DNA of 39,581 bases from Actinomycetota bacterium (GCA_023488455.1 JAMDDV010000012.1:1-39581); one strand, 5' to 3'. Positions 1 through 8,545 are shown, numbered from the stretch's first letter. Translations and numbers: made by a program. The notes: generated from the letters alone by a model not told the origin.

Positions 1-1042
1 ACTCAAAAGCATTAATTTTGCCTGCCTCTTCTTCTATGTAATCAATTTCCTCTTTCTGGTGGGTTCTCCAAAAATAGATATTTTTACTGGCAAAATTATT
101 TGAATTGTTCTTTAATCTCTCCGCAACTAGAAAATTCTCCCACAGAACCCCCGCATCATTTCGCAGTGATAATAGATTCAAGTTATTAATTAAGGCATTC
201 CTGATACCTGTATCAAAAAAATATATTTTTCTTAATTTTTTTAGTTCATTTCTTAGATTTCTGCTGAAAGGATTTAACCGAAAAATTACAAATGCCTTTT
301 CAAGAATTGATATACACTTTTGCACTGTTTTTTTATCGATGCCGACAAAGTTTGAAAGCTCATTATAGGAGACTTCATTGCCTATTTGTAAAGCTAAAGC
401 TTGAAGAAGTTTCTCTAAAACCTCAGGGTTGCGGATACTCTGATATTGCAATGCATCCTCGTACAGATAGCTCCTTGCAATTTCCTTTAAATTTCTTTCG
501 TTATCACTTTCATTTAATACTATTTCAGGATACATACCAAAAATTATTCTCTTTTCAATAAGGCGATCTATTTCCAGGGTTGAATATATTTTTTTCATTT
601 CAATAGCTGAGAAAGGATAAAGGAAATATTCATACTTTCTCCCTGTAAGTGGTTCAATTATCTGGTTTGATAATTCAAATGAAGATGAGCCTGTAGCAAT
701 TATTTGAATATCGGGATAATTATCTACCAATAGCTTCAGTGTTAACCCTATGTTTCTGACTCTTTGCGCTTCATCAATTATTACCAGTTTTTTATTACCA
801 ATAAAACTTTTAAGTTCTGTTGAGGTTTTATCCATCAGGGCTTCTCTGATGTCGGGTTCATCACAGTTTAAATATAAAGATATGGTTGTGAACTTTTTCT
901 GGATTTCTTTAATAAGGGTAGTCTTCCCTACTCGACGTGCTCCGTAAATTATTATTACCTTTTGCTTGAATAAATTACTTTCAATATTATCTTGTATTGC
1001 TCTTTTTATTATCATTTTTTCAATATTTTCGTTTGATATCAT
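1..1042 (-). CDS. AAA/DUF4143 family ATPase, 3' end cut by window edge
   Basis: The reverse strand is open from an ATG at 1042 to the window edge, giving about 347 residues without a stop. Near the N terminus it has a P-loop (YGARRVGKTTLI) and a Walker B segment (KLVIIDEAQ), followed by a sensor-like ATGSSSFEL. Towards the end lies FWRTHQKEEIDYI, the charged motif typical of the C-terminal DUF4143 nuclease-like fold. This order (AAA_14 then DUF4143) defines a common family of stand-alone ATPases in bacteria and archaea whose cellular role is poorly known. Only the last part of the C-terminal domain appears to be missing. No gene shares its operon inside the window. A repeated motif lies just upstream of its start. 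Family assignment is confident; function is not assigned. Confidence 0.88.
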   Translation of the reverse strand, partial: MISNENIEKMIIKRAIQDNIESNLFKQKVIIIYGARRVGKTTLIKEIQKKFTTISLYLNCDEPDIREALMDKTSTELKSFIGNKKLVIIDEAQRVRNIGLTLKLLVDNYPDIQIIATGSSSFELSNQIIEPLTGRKYEYFLYPFSAIEMKKIYSTLEIDRLIEKRIIFGMYPEIVLNESDNERNLKEIARSYLYEDALQYQSIRNPEVLEKLLQALALQIGNEVSYNELSNFVGIDKKTVQKCISILEKAFVIFRLNPFSRNLRNELKKLRKIYFFDTGIRNALINNLNLLSLRNDAGVLWENFLVAERLKNNSNNFASKNIYFWRTHQKEEIDYIEEEAGKINAFE

Positions 1043-1077
1043 AATTAATTCTTTTACAAATAACCAATATTATATAT

Positions 1078-1117
1078 ATTAGGGGAATACAATACCCTAA
1101 TTGTATATAAATTAGGG
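1078..1117. promoter_or_regulatory. Three-copy ATTAGGG box upstream of the AAA/DUF4143 gene
   Basis: ATTAGGG occurs at 1078-1084, inverted as CCCTAAT at 1095-1101, and again direct at 1111-1117. The two direct copies extend to ATTAGGGGAATA and are 33 bp apart, about three helical turns. The cluster begins 36 bp upstream of the ATPase start on the reverse strand, inside an AT-rich promoter-like stretch. It looks like an operator or a promoter with repeated elements; the binding protein is unknown. Confidence 0.5.
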
Positions 1118-1370
1118 GAATATGTCAAATGTATTTACGCGATGTAACCTTGTTGGGTGATCAAGTTCTGGATATAATTTGCGAGGGAAGTGGGAATATA
1201 CTGGAGCGACTACTCCTGATGAGAAGATCTCTGCTACCAATGAGCTGTAAATAGCTCTTGGGAGATTGCTTGTAAAAGTTGAGGATAACCTCTAATCAAG
1301 TTATTGCAGACTTGATGTATGAGGTGGCAGGCACCGAAAACATGATTACAAGAAAACATTACAAAGGGAA
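1118..1370. other. Non-coding stretch before the TPM gene
   Basis: No credible gene is seen here on either strand. Short open stretches exist in two forward frames between about 1130 and 1300, but they are interrupted by stops and lack a ribosome-binding site. They could be decayed remains of a gene, but I recognise no family. The TPM gene has AAAGGG only two bases before its ATG at 1371. Confidence 0.4.
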
Positions 1371-2375
1371 ATGAGTAAATTTTTCTATATTAACAAGCTA
1401 CCAATTAAACAATTATTAATCTTGCTTGTAGTAACTGTTGCGTTGTCGCTTATTGGGTTTAATTTTTCGTCCTCATTAGCCATCGCTGAGCCCGTGTATC
1501 CTGAGCTGACGGACTACGTAAATGACTATGCATCAATGTTTGATGAAACAAATAAACAGAATATGCGCACGGTGTTAGAAGAACTTGAAAAGGATACAAG
1601 TGCACAAATTTTTATCGCAACTGTTGAAAACCTGCAGGGAGTTACCGTTGAGGAATATGCTGTTAAGCTTTTCGAGAAGTGGGGTATTGGCCAGGCTGAA
1701 AAGGACAATGGCGTCTTAATTCTGATAGCAAAGCAAGAACGCAGTATCAGAATAGAGGTTGGATATGGGCTTGAGCCGGTTGTAACGGATGCTATTGCCG
1801 GAAGAACTATTAACGACATAATGATACCAAATTTTAAAAATGGAGAATTTGACGCTGGTACGTATGAAGCAGTTACCTACCTTGCAGGTTTAATTGCTAA
1901 GGATGCTGGCGTTTCATTAAAATCATTAGATCAATCTGGCGGAAGCCAGGAAGCTTCAACTTCTTCATTTCTGGATAAACTTAACAATAATTTTGACATT
2001 AAGTACTTTGCATTTATTTTTATCTTGTTTGTATCAATAAACACTATTGTTACAGCGAGCTTTGCATTTATTTTTGTCCTGTTTGCGTTAATAATTATTA
2101 TTGTCATAATAATAAAAAAGCGCTGCCCGAACTGTAAGAAATTGAGGCTCAAGACGATCTATAAAATTCTTAAAGAAGCTACCTATATTGAGCAGGGATT
2201 ACAACTGGTAATTAGGGATTGCTCAAACTGTGGTTTTCATGATGAAAGTGAGGTTATAATACCCAAAAAGTCACGAACAAGCACAGGAAGCTCCTTTGAT
2301 GGAAGCTCATCTAGCAGTGGATTAAGCGGTGGTGGAGGCTCCTCTGGCGGTGGTGGGGCCAGTGGAAAATGGTAA
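1371..2375 (+). CDS. TPM-domain membrane protein (YgcG-like) with zinc ribbon
   Basis: The 334-residue protein has an N-terminal hydrophobic signal or anchor (about residues 12-36). A TPM domain follows (about 42-165), with the family landmarks DYASMFDE near its start and a KDNGVLILIAKQERSIRIE strand. TPM domains are found in membrane-anchored proteins such as YgcG and, in plants, in photosystem II repair proteins. A hydrophobic block spans about 212-248. Behind it is a cytoplasmic-looking region with paired Cys at 252/255 and 284/287, which fits a zinc ribbon, and the tail is Ser/Gly-rich ending in repeated glycines, common in this family. The ATG start has AAAGGG very close. Its stop overlaps the start of the next gene. 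Exact function is unknown. Confidence 0.85.
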   Translation: MSKFFYINKLPIKQLLILLVVTVALSLIGFNFSSSLAIAEPVYPELTDYVNDYASMFDETNKQNMRTVLEELEKDTSAQIFIATVENLQGVTVEEYAVKLFEKWGIGQAEKDNGVLILIAKQERSIRIEVGYGLEPVVTDAIAGRTINDIMIPNFKNGEFDAGTYEAVTYLAGLIAKDAGVSLKSLDQSGGSQEASTSSFLDKLNNNFDIKYFAFIFILFVSINTIVTASFAFIFVLFALIIIIVIIIKKRCPNCKKLRLKTIYKILKEATYIEQGLQLVIRDCSNCGFHDESEVIIPKKSRTSTGSSFDGSSSSSGLSGGGGSSGGGGASGKW

Positions 2376-2734
2376 AAATAGTGAATAACAGAGCTCAATT
2401 GGAAAAATATAGAAAACTATCGATTGCAGCACTGATTACAGGAATATTGACATATTGTAACGTATTTCTTTTTCTATTTTTTGGGAGGTTTTTTATACCA
2501 TATCTTAGCAATTTTATTAAGTTGGAAATTATTATCATCTTGATTGTATCTTTTTGGATAATCAGCTTACCCATAGCTGCAATTGTATGTGGAAGTATTG
2601 ATTTAAAAAGAATTAAAGATGGTCGATATAGTAATAAAGGCAAGGGTATGGATATAGCAGGAATCGTGTTGGGGTCAATTTTTATTTTGATAATTGCATG
2701 GTTCCTTCTTGGGGAAGCACTCGTGCCTCACTAA
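2369..2734 (+). CDS. DUF4190-like small membrane protein
   Basis: This 121-residue protein has three hydrophobic segments (about 16-40, 50-75 and 93-115). Between the last two is a polar loop with GSIDLKRIKDGRYSNKGKGM, resembling the loop in DUF4190 proteins, where small integral-membrane helices flank a G-x-A/I-x-G loop. The ATG overlaps the stop of the TPM gene (ATGGTAA), so translation is probably coupled and the two form one operon. DUF4190 proteins have no defined biochemical role. The 144 bases after it, up to the convergent sugar dehydrogenase gene, hold no clear gene or strong terminator. Confidence 0.72.
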   Translation: MVKIVNNRAQLEKYRKLSIAALITGILTYCNVFLFLFFGRFFIPYLSNFIKLEIIIILIVSFWIISLPIAAIVCGSIDLKRIKDGRYSNKGKGMDIAGIVLGSIFILIIAWFLLGEALVPH

Positions 2735-2878
2735 TAATTGGAAGCCTCCTATATATTTTCATTGTAATTATCCGCTACCATGCATTGGGTTGTGGACACT
2801 TTCCATACAAGTTATACCCGCATTATTTATCACACTTGGATTGCAATTTCCGGTTATTAATCTGGAAGATTTTTGTTC

Positions 2879-4150
2879 CTACGGTTTTGTTTGGTTTAGT
2901 ATGGTGAGTCGGTAGATTTTCCCATCAAAAGCGGTGAAGTACAGTTCGTCATCTTCATCAATACCAAAGGATGTAATATTTAAATCTGTTTTAGCAAGTG
3001 TGAAATTTTGGGTTTCTTTTCCTTCGTCGTAAAGCAGACCCCATATGATGCCTGTAACGTAATCACTGTAAACGTAGATTCCCTGTAACACAGACAGGTT
3101 ATTACCCCGGTACACGTATCCCCCGATGATTGACTCACCTAAGGGATGTTGGTATTCATAGACTGGAAGCTCCAGACCAGTCTGATCGCAACCTGTAGGA
3201 GGTTTGAAACATAAGCTTCCCTCCATAATGTTCCAACCGTAGTTTTTTCCTTTTTCAATAATATCGATTTCTTCTACCCTGTCCTGCCCTACATCGGCTG
3301 CCCATAGGCGGTTTGTGGGTTGATCAAAGCTGAAACGCCACGGATTGCGCAAGCCATAGGCGTATATCTCCTCCCGGTATCCTTCCTTGTTACCCGCAAA
3401 TGGGTTGTCAGTCGGGATGGCATAGTTCAAGCCGCTGTCCTTTTCATCCACATCGATGCGCAGAATTTTACCCAGAAGTGTCTTGCGGTTTTGAGCATTT
3501 CCATGTGGATCGCCTCCGCTTCCTCCATCACCGGTTGCAATATACAGGTAACTGTCATCGGGACCGAAGGCAATCTGTCCACCGTTATGGTTTGAATATG
3601 GCTGGGGGAAAGTGAGCAACACCTCTTCGCTGGTTTTATCCGCGATAACTGGATTTTCAGAATCTACGACAAAGCGGGATACTACGGTGCTGTCACTGGT
3701 TGTATAGTTTACAAAAAACTGGCCATTTGTTTTGAAGGCAGGATGAAATGCAAGTCCCAGAAGTCCCATTTCATTACTGCTATCATCAACGCGGTCGCTT
3801 ATGTCAAGAAACAGCTCAGCTTTTGGATTTGAGGAGTTATTGATGACGTAGATACTACCTCCTTGCTCCACAACAAAGAGCCGACCACTGCCATCACCCG
3901 CGTGTTGAAGGTCGAGAGGCCGGTCAAAGAGTATGCCTGGAAAGGCATCGGTAACCGTGAACTGGTTTTCTATTTTCTGTGGTTCGGTCAAATTCAATCC
4001 TGTACTTTTTGCTGTTTCCTCTTTCTGGCTATCCTCAGTTCCTGCGGTATCTTGAGCAGCCGGGGCAGGACTACAGGAAGCAAGAAGAGGAATGATAAGC
4101 AAGAGAGCAGGTAACAGACAAAGGTATTTTCTATTCACATCATCTAACAT
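2879..4150 (-). CDS. PQQ-dependent glucose/sorbosone dehydrogenase-like lipoprotein
   Basis: The protein is a six-bladed-propeller oxidoreductase of the GSDH family (soluble aldose sugar dehydrogenase, YliI-like). Recognisable elements include GRLFVVEQGG, MGLLGLAFHP, NHNGGQIAFGPD, YIATGDGGSGGD, GKILRIDVD, the arginine of YGLRNPWRFSFD, and the GGYVYRG and FTAFDGKIYRL strands. The family oxidises sugars with PQQ as cofactor outside the cytoplasm. The preferred start at 4150 gives 423 residues with a lipoprotein signal whose lipobox LLASC puts the lipidated Cys at residue 26. An in-frame GTG at 4177 would add nine residues and breaks the signal-peptide pattern less well. Neither start has a good Shine-Dalgarno site. 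The sugar substrate cannot be told, and no PQQ synthesis genes are in the window. Confidence 0.9.
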   Translation of the reverse strand: MLDDVNRKYLCLLPALLLIIPLLASCSPAPAAQDTAGTEDSQKEETAKSTGLNLTEPQKIENQFTVTDAFPGILFDRPLDLQHAGDGSGRLFVVEQGGSIYVINNSSNPKAELFLDISDRVDDSSNEMGLLGLAFHPAFKTNGQFFVNYTTSDSTVVSRFVVDSENPVIADKTSEEVLLTFPQPYSNHNGGQIAFGPDDSYLYIATGDGGSGGDPHGNAQNRKTLLGKILRIDVDEKDSGLNYAIPTDNPFAGNKEGYREEIYAYGLRNPWRFSFDQPTNRLWAADVGQDRVEEIDIIEKGKNYGWNIMEGSLCFKPPTGCDQTGLELPVYEYQHPLGESIIGGYVYRGNNLSVLQGIYVYSDYVTGIIWGLLYDEGKETQNFTLAKTDLNITSFGIDEDDELYFTAFDGKIYRLTILNQTKP

Positions 4151-4177
4151 TTTAGGAATCGCTTCAAATATTCTCAC

Positions 4178-4359
4178 TTATAAGTTGAGGTAATTAGTAA
4201 AGCTTTCTCCTCCTTTTAATAAAAATAATTAAATTACATTTATATATTATTTCATTACTTATTGTTTCTATTGAAACTAAATGTTACTACGCTGAAGTCT
4301 ACAACAGTAATATTATATCAGTAATTTCTATCAAAATACTGTCTTGTGGAGGTTTCACT
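4178..4359. other. Divergent intergenic region between the GSDH and glycosyltransferase genes
   Basis: This AT-rich segment must hold the promoters of the divergent genes. A purine-rich GGAGGAG on the reverse strand near 4210 is not followed by a usable start, and a stop codon lies immediately upstream of the GTG at 4177. A small inverted repeat GTTTC-tatt-GAAAC lies around 4264-4277. No convincing -35/-10 pair stands out. Confidence 0.35.
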
Positions 4360-4575
4360 ATGACTCATGTTGTGGGTCCAAGGGACCCTGTCTGCTCTGA
4401 CTACTTGCGTATTTTTGCTGGTGATGGTAAATTTCCTGTCGGTCACGCCCTTCCTTTATTTAGTTTGGAAACCATAAAGGGGTTAGCAGAAGCCTCTATA
4501 TTTCTGAAGGAAGTTTATCTAATAACCAAGGTTTATTTTGGGAAAACTCAAGAAAGTTTTAAGAGAAAAAAGTAA
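4360..4575 (+). CDS. Possible small protein upstream of a glycosyltransferase
   Basis: A 71-codon open frame starts with ATG seven bases after a strong GGAGG at about 4348-4352. The Shine-Dalgarno site is the main argument for it. The product (MTHVVGPRDPVC at the N terminus) matches no family I recognise and has a basic C terminus. It overlaps the first 38 bases of the glycosyltransferase gene in another frame. It may be a real small or leader gene coupled to that gene, or the ribosome-binding site may be a coincidence. A short hairpin, GGGTCC-aag-GGACCC, lies inside it at 4374-4388. Confidence 0.3.
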   Translation: MTHVVGPRDPVCSDYLRIFAGDGKFPVGHALPLFSLETIKGLAEASIFLKEVYLITKVYFGKTQESFKRKK

Positions 4576-5746
4576 AAGCATTAATGCGATATATATTTCA
4601 TCGTATATCCCAAGAAAATGTGGAATCGCCACCTACACAAAAGATTTAACTGAAGCTATTAACCTTATAAACCCGTACTCTAAAGCGGAAATTATGGCGT
4701 TAATTAGACCGGAAGATAAAATTGATTTCCCCCCGGAAGTCAAATTCAAAATCAACCAATACAAAATTGATTCCTACATTAGAGCTGCTGATCATATTAA
4801 TAAATCCAGAGCGGATATAGTTGTTTTAGAACATGAATTCGGATTGTATAGCGGTGAATTTGGAGAATATATTATTAAATTAATAGAATTGTTAAAAAAA
4901 CCTCTGATTGTAACCGCTCATACAATTCCTGATGATTATAAAAAAGGATATGGTTTAGTTTTAAAAGATGTAATCAAATTTGCAGAAAAAGTAATAGTTA
5001 TGATGCCCGAAAGCGTGCAGAAGCTTATAAAGAAATATAATTATCCAGGAGAAAAGATAGAAATTATCCCTCACGGTGTTCCTGATATACCTCTGGAGCC
5101 CAATTATAAATATAAGAAGAAAAAGGGGTTAGAGGATAGAATAATCCTGGGGAATATAAATCTTTTATCAACGGTTAAAGGACTTGAATATACTATAGAA
5201 GCCTTGGTAGAGATTAAAAAGCACTTCAATAATGTTTTATATTTAATAATTGGCCAGACACATCCTGTTGTACTACAAACAGAGGGTGAAAAATACAGGC
5301 GTTTTTTAAAGGAAAAAATAAGACAGCTCGATCTACGGGAAAATGTTAAATTTATAAATAAATATATATCTTTAAGCGAACTGGTAGAGTGGTTAAAAAT
5401 TATCGATATATATATAACTCCATATTTGGAGCCACAACAGCCCGCTTCAGGCGCTCTGGCATATGCAATTGGAGCAGGTAAAATATGTATTTCAACTCCT
5501 TATCTTTACGCAAAAGAAGTTTTGACGGAAGGAAGAGGTATAATTGTACCTTTCCGAAATTCCCAGGCTATTGCAGATGCAGTGATAGATATCTGCAATA
5601 ATCCTCAAAAAAAGCTGATAATGGAAAAGAAAACATATAAATTCGGAAGATTAATGACCTGGTACAATGTAGCTCTGCAACACCTTGAATTGTTTGATAA
5701 AGTCCTGGATAGATCTGAGAATAAAAAATCCTTATGGATCCGCTAA
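4538..5746 (+). CDS. GT4-family glycosyltransferase
   Basis: The 402-residue protein has the two-domain GT-B layout. The N-terminal domain opens with ISSYIPRKCGIATYTKDL, a donor or acceptor loop typical of one GT4 subgroup, and includes VVLEHEFGLYSGE. The C-terminal nucleotide-sugar domain follows an IIPHGVPDI linker, and contains LLSTVKGLEYTIEAL, YLIIGQTHP and the donor-site EPQQPASGALAYAIG. The canonical E-x7-E is not cleanly present because an alanine occupies the second position. The TTG start is inferred because the first in-frame ATG is far inside. AAGG lies six bases upstream. The last 13 bases overlap the next gene, so the two are co-translated. Its sequence resembles the convergent GT4 at 6725-7957, so the genes are paralogues. 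The sugar donor and product are unknown. Confidence 0.88.
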   Translation: MGKLKKVLREKSKSINAIYISSYIPRKCGIATYTKDLTEAINLINPYSKAEIMALIRPEDKIDFPPEVKFKINQYKIDSYIRAADHINKSRADIVVLEHEFGLYSGEFGEYIIKLIELLKKPLIVTAHTIPDDYKKGYGLVLKDVIKFAEKVIVMMPESVQKLIKKYNYPGEKIEIIPHGVPDIPLEPNYKYKKKKGLEDRIILGNINLLSTVKGLEYTIEALVEIKKHFNNVLYLIIGQTHPVVLQTEGEKYRRFLKEKIRQLDLRENVKFINKYISLSELVEWLKIIDIYITPYLEPQQPASGALAYAIGAGKICISTPYLYAKEVLTEGRGIIVPFRNSQAIADAVIDICNNPQKKLIMEKKTYKFGRLMTWYNVALQHLELFDKVLDRSENKKSLWIR

Positions 5747-6723
5747 AAAAAATAAGATCAATGACAACAGGTAATGGAATTTACCAGCATGGAAAATTAA
5801 ATAAACCAGCTCCAGAATTTGGATATGCCTTGGAAGATCAAGCACGAGTACTTATTGTTGCTGATGAGTTTAAAGATGAAAATTTACAAAGGATTTATTT
5901 AAATTTCATTTTAAAAGCTCAAAGAGAAGATGGCTTACTTTATCATTTTTATTACGAAAATAATGACAATGGCGTATTCAAAAATGAAGAACACAATTCA
6001 AAACCAAATATAAAAGAGGCTTATGGTTTGACCTTATGGGCTATTTTAACATCGCAAAAAAATAAAGATGATAATATTAAAAAAATTATCAAAAATTTAA
6101 TTGAAGATGCTTATAACTGGGCTTCACCAAGAGCAATATCAGCAGCCTTATTAGGTTTATTGAATCTCGATTACCAGCACAGCTTAGAAAACAAATTAAA
6201 ATCAAAATTGCATTATTTATATTTTGAGACATATTCTGATAATTGGGTGTGGTTTGAAAATTATCTTGTATACGCAAATGCCCTTATCCCATGGGCACTC
6301 TGGGAGATTTATTTAAAAAGAGAATGCAAAATTAGTTTCGAAATTGCCAAAAAAACAACAGATTTCCTAATAAAAACTTGTCAGGAAAATAATATTCCTT
6401 CACCTGTTGGGAATAAAGGCTGGTATCTTAGAGGCAGTAATAAAGCCTTATTTGACCAACAACCAATTGATTCAGGTTACATGGTTTGCTGTCTTGAAAA
6501 AGCTTATTATTCAACAGAAGATGATTTCTATTTAACCTGGGCTGAAAAATGGTATAAATGGTTTTTTGGTAACAATATAAATCATATCCCTCTTATAGAT
6601 GAAACCTTTGCATGTTATGATGCATTAACGCCAGAAGGTGTAAATTTAAATCAGGGGGCTGAATCAAATATATGCTTTTTAATGGCATATCTTGCTGCAA
6701 AAAGATTGGGAATTGTCGAGTGA
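5734..6723 (+). CDS. Alpha/alpha-barrel-like protein, stand-alone counterpart of a GT4-fused domain
   Basis: The 329-residue soluble, helix-rich protein starts with an RSMTTGNGIYQHGKLNK segment followed by EFGYALEDQARVL. From family memory, this resembles the D-x-G-I-x-Q-H ... GY-x-x-D-D-x-A-R-A-L motif of the C-terminal alpha/alpha-toroid domain attached to GT4 glycosyltransferases in other bacteria. Those fusions are often beside GH130 mannoside phosphorylases. Later motifs include NWVWFENYLVYANALIPWA and FDQQPIDSGYMVCC, typical of glycosidase-like toroids. Here the domain is a separate gene overlapping the upstream GT4 by 13 bp. A glycan-handling role with that enzyme is inferred; whether it is catalytic is unknown. 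Confidence 0.65.
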   Translation: MDPLKKIRSMTTGNGIYQHGKLNKPAPEFGYALEDQARVLIVADEFKDENLQRIYLNFILKAQREDGLLYHFYYENNDNGVFKNEEHNSKPNIKEAYGLTLWAILTSQKNKDDNIKKIIKNLIEDAYNWASPRAISAALLGLLNLDYQHSLENKLKSKLHYLYFETYSDNWVWFENYLVYANALIPWALWEIYLKRECKISFEIAKKTTDFLIKTCQENNIPSPVGNKGWYLRGSNKALFDQQPIDSGYMVCCLEKAYYSTEDDFYLTWAEKWYKWFFGNNINHIPLIDETFACYDALTPEGVNLNQGAESNICFLMAYLAAKRLGIVE

Positions 6724-6724
6724 T

Positions 6725-7957
6725 TTAAAAATCAGGAGGCAGGTCTACATCAATTGATTTAATTTTCTTTAATCTTGCAAGCTTATAAGAATATTTGTAT
6801 TTTTTTGCAACTATTTCCCATGAAACAACTTCATCAAGATATTTCTTCAATTTCTTCGAAAATTCCTCCCTCAAATTTCCATCGCATGCAAGTTTTATCA
6901 CTTTTTCCTTCAGCATCTTTTTTGTCGTAAATAATAACCCGCCTTCGCTTTCAAGTGTCTGCGCAGTAAGTCCTTCCATGGGAGCAGTTGTTATATATGG
7001 TTTATTTAGGGCAATTATTCTTGCAAGGGTTCCGGATTGCGTTTCATCAACAGAAGGTAAAACGATAAAATCACAAATCGCTATAACTTTATAATAAATT
7101 TCTCCCCTGGGTATGAATTCATAATAATGAGCAAATCCTTTTTGTTCAAGTAATTCAATTTCCTGGATATACTTCTTATAATCGTAATAATGATTGGGAT
7201 CTCTCATCGCACCTGCAGCTAATAAATCCCATGGTTCTCCTGTCCTCTTTTCTATTTCCTGCGATATTTCTTCCCACATGGAAGTTAATATATCCCATCT
7301 TTTATTTGATTGGATCCACCCAATTAAACCAACCAGATTATTACATAGACATCCTAATTTTCTAAGTCCTAATTCTTCTTTTAATCTAGGGATATCCTCG
7401 GGTTTCCATTGCATATCAGGCCTTGCTCCATGTGGAATTATCATTATATTAGATGGCACTTGCCATTTTTTTTGCGTAAAAGTCCAGCGGAGCCTCCACT
7501 TCTGATACTCATGTTTAAAAATTACAACATCTGCTGCTTTACAAAGTTCATATATAAAATTTTCCTCGAAATCTCTGAGCCTGCCGTGAACAGTATGAGG
7601 TTCAACTACAATTGGATATTCGCTAATCGCATCAAGAAATTCCAAAAATCCCTGATTTCCATCCCCAATTCCTCTTTCATCAACATACTCATATAAACTG
7701 TACTCATGTTCGATGTGCACTACATGAGGAGATAGCTTTTTAATTTTTTTGACAACAGGTTTCCACCAGTAACAATTTTTCATATCAATTAAAGGGAAAA
7801 CTCCTTCTCCATCACCATCAATATGACTAATAACCAGCACTTCTCTGGTTGGATATATTTTTTGAATGAATTCTCTGGCTTCTTCCGTAAAAGTAGCAAT
7901 TCCACATAATCTTGGAGTATAACTTGATATTAATACTATAGGTTGTTGCTTGCCCAT
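6725..7957 (-). CDS. GT4-family glycosyltransferase, paralogue of the 4538 gene
   Basis: The 410-residue GT-B protein opens with LISSYTPRLCGIATFTEEA, matching the N terminus of the other GT4 in this locus. It contains VVHIEHEYSLYEY, VVEPHTVHGR, an IIPHGARPDM linker, LVGLIGWIQSNKRWD in the donor-binding domain and LPSVDETQSGTLARIIALNKP near the donor site. The start is the ATG at 7957, with only a weak ribosome-binding site. It is convergent with the alpha/alpha protein gene, leaving one base between their ends, and lies 22 bp downstream of a membrane protein gene on the same strand. It probably acts in the same glycan or glycoside pathway as its neighbours. The substrate is not identified. 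Confidence 0.88.
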   Translation of the reverse strand: MGKQQPIVLISSYTPRLCGIATFTEEAREFIQKIYPTREVLVISHIDGDGEGVFPLIDMKNCYWWKPVVKKIKKLSPHVVHIEHEYSLYEYVDERGIGDGNQGFLEFLDAISEYPIVVEPHTVHGRLRDFEENFIYELCKAADVVIFKHEYQKWRLRWTFTQKKWQVPSNIMIIPHGARPDMQWKPEDIPRLKEELGLRKLGCLCNNLVGLIGWIQSNKRWDILTSMWEEISQEIEKRTGEPWDLLAAGAMRDPNHYYDYKKYIQEIELLEQKGFAHYYEFIPRGEIYYKVIAICDFIVLPSVDETQSGTLARIIALNKPYITTAPMEGLTAQTLESEGGLLFTTKKMLKEKVIKLACDGNLREEFSKKLKKYLDEVVSWEIVAKKYKYSYKLARLKKIKSIDVDLPPDF

Positions 7958-7979
7958 ATTTTTACCACTTAAAGATTTA

Positions 7980-8465
7980 TTAACTGCTTTGCTCTATTAC
8001 CAGGTTAATAATGCTGCTAATAATATTTGGATTGATCGTATATATCAAGGCAAGACTTGAAATGAAAATTACAGCAGCAAGCCATTTTGTAAATCGTCCG
8101 TAAGTTCTGACAAAAAGAATCACAGCGAGAATTCCCATTACAAAAGGCCCCACAATTTTGATATCACCCAATGGAACTCTATAACCGGCGACGGTTGCTT
8201 CGCTTCTACCAAGAAAAGACGCCAGATTAAAGCTGACATTGGCTGCAATCAGGACAATCTCAAGGACTAAAACTAAGAGCAGAACCCAGGAAGCCCATCT
8301 TGTTGATTCGCCTTCAGTTCTATAGACTTCATAAACTACTGCAGGAAGTAATAAAAGAATTATCACAAGAGATTTCAATGTTAATATGCCAATTATTATT
8401 CCAATTATTGCAAAAATGGTTACAATACTTGAAATTAAAGTTGCATATTTAGTTGGTTTTGCCAT
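7980..8465 (-). CDS. Small multi-spanning membrane protein of unknown function
   Basis: The 161-residue protein has about five hydrophobic segments: near residues 9-45 (two helices), 58-80, 105-122 and 128-155. Polar loops contain VYRTEGESTRWASW and GRSEATVAGYRVPLG. I recognise no family. The ATG at 8465 follows an AAATGGC stretch containing a second, out-of-frame ATG. It is the first gene of a two-gene reverse-strand unit with the GT4 downstream, which suggests a membrane partner for the glycan locus, but that rests on position only. Confidence 0.65.
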   Translation of the reverse strand: MAKPTKYATLISSIVTIFAIIGIIIGILTLKSLVIILLLLPAVVYEVYRTEGESTRWASWVLLLVLVLEIVLIAANVSFNLASFLGRSEATVAGYRVPLGDIKIVGPFVMGILAVILFVRTYGRFTKWLAAVIFISSLALIYTINPNIISSIINLVIEQSS

Positions 8466-8545
8466 TTTGCCATTTAATAGATTTTCTAAATTTTAGTTGT
8501 GTATTTTATCATTAATTTGAAATAAAAAGTCAGTATTAATCTATC

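Noticed and set aside
2694..2915. Short overlapping frames after the DUF4190 gene
   Set aside because: They lack ribosome-binding sites and family features and overlap the end of the sugar dehydrogenase gene on the other strand.
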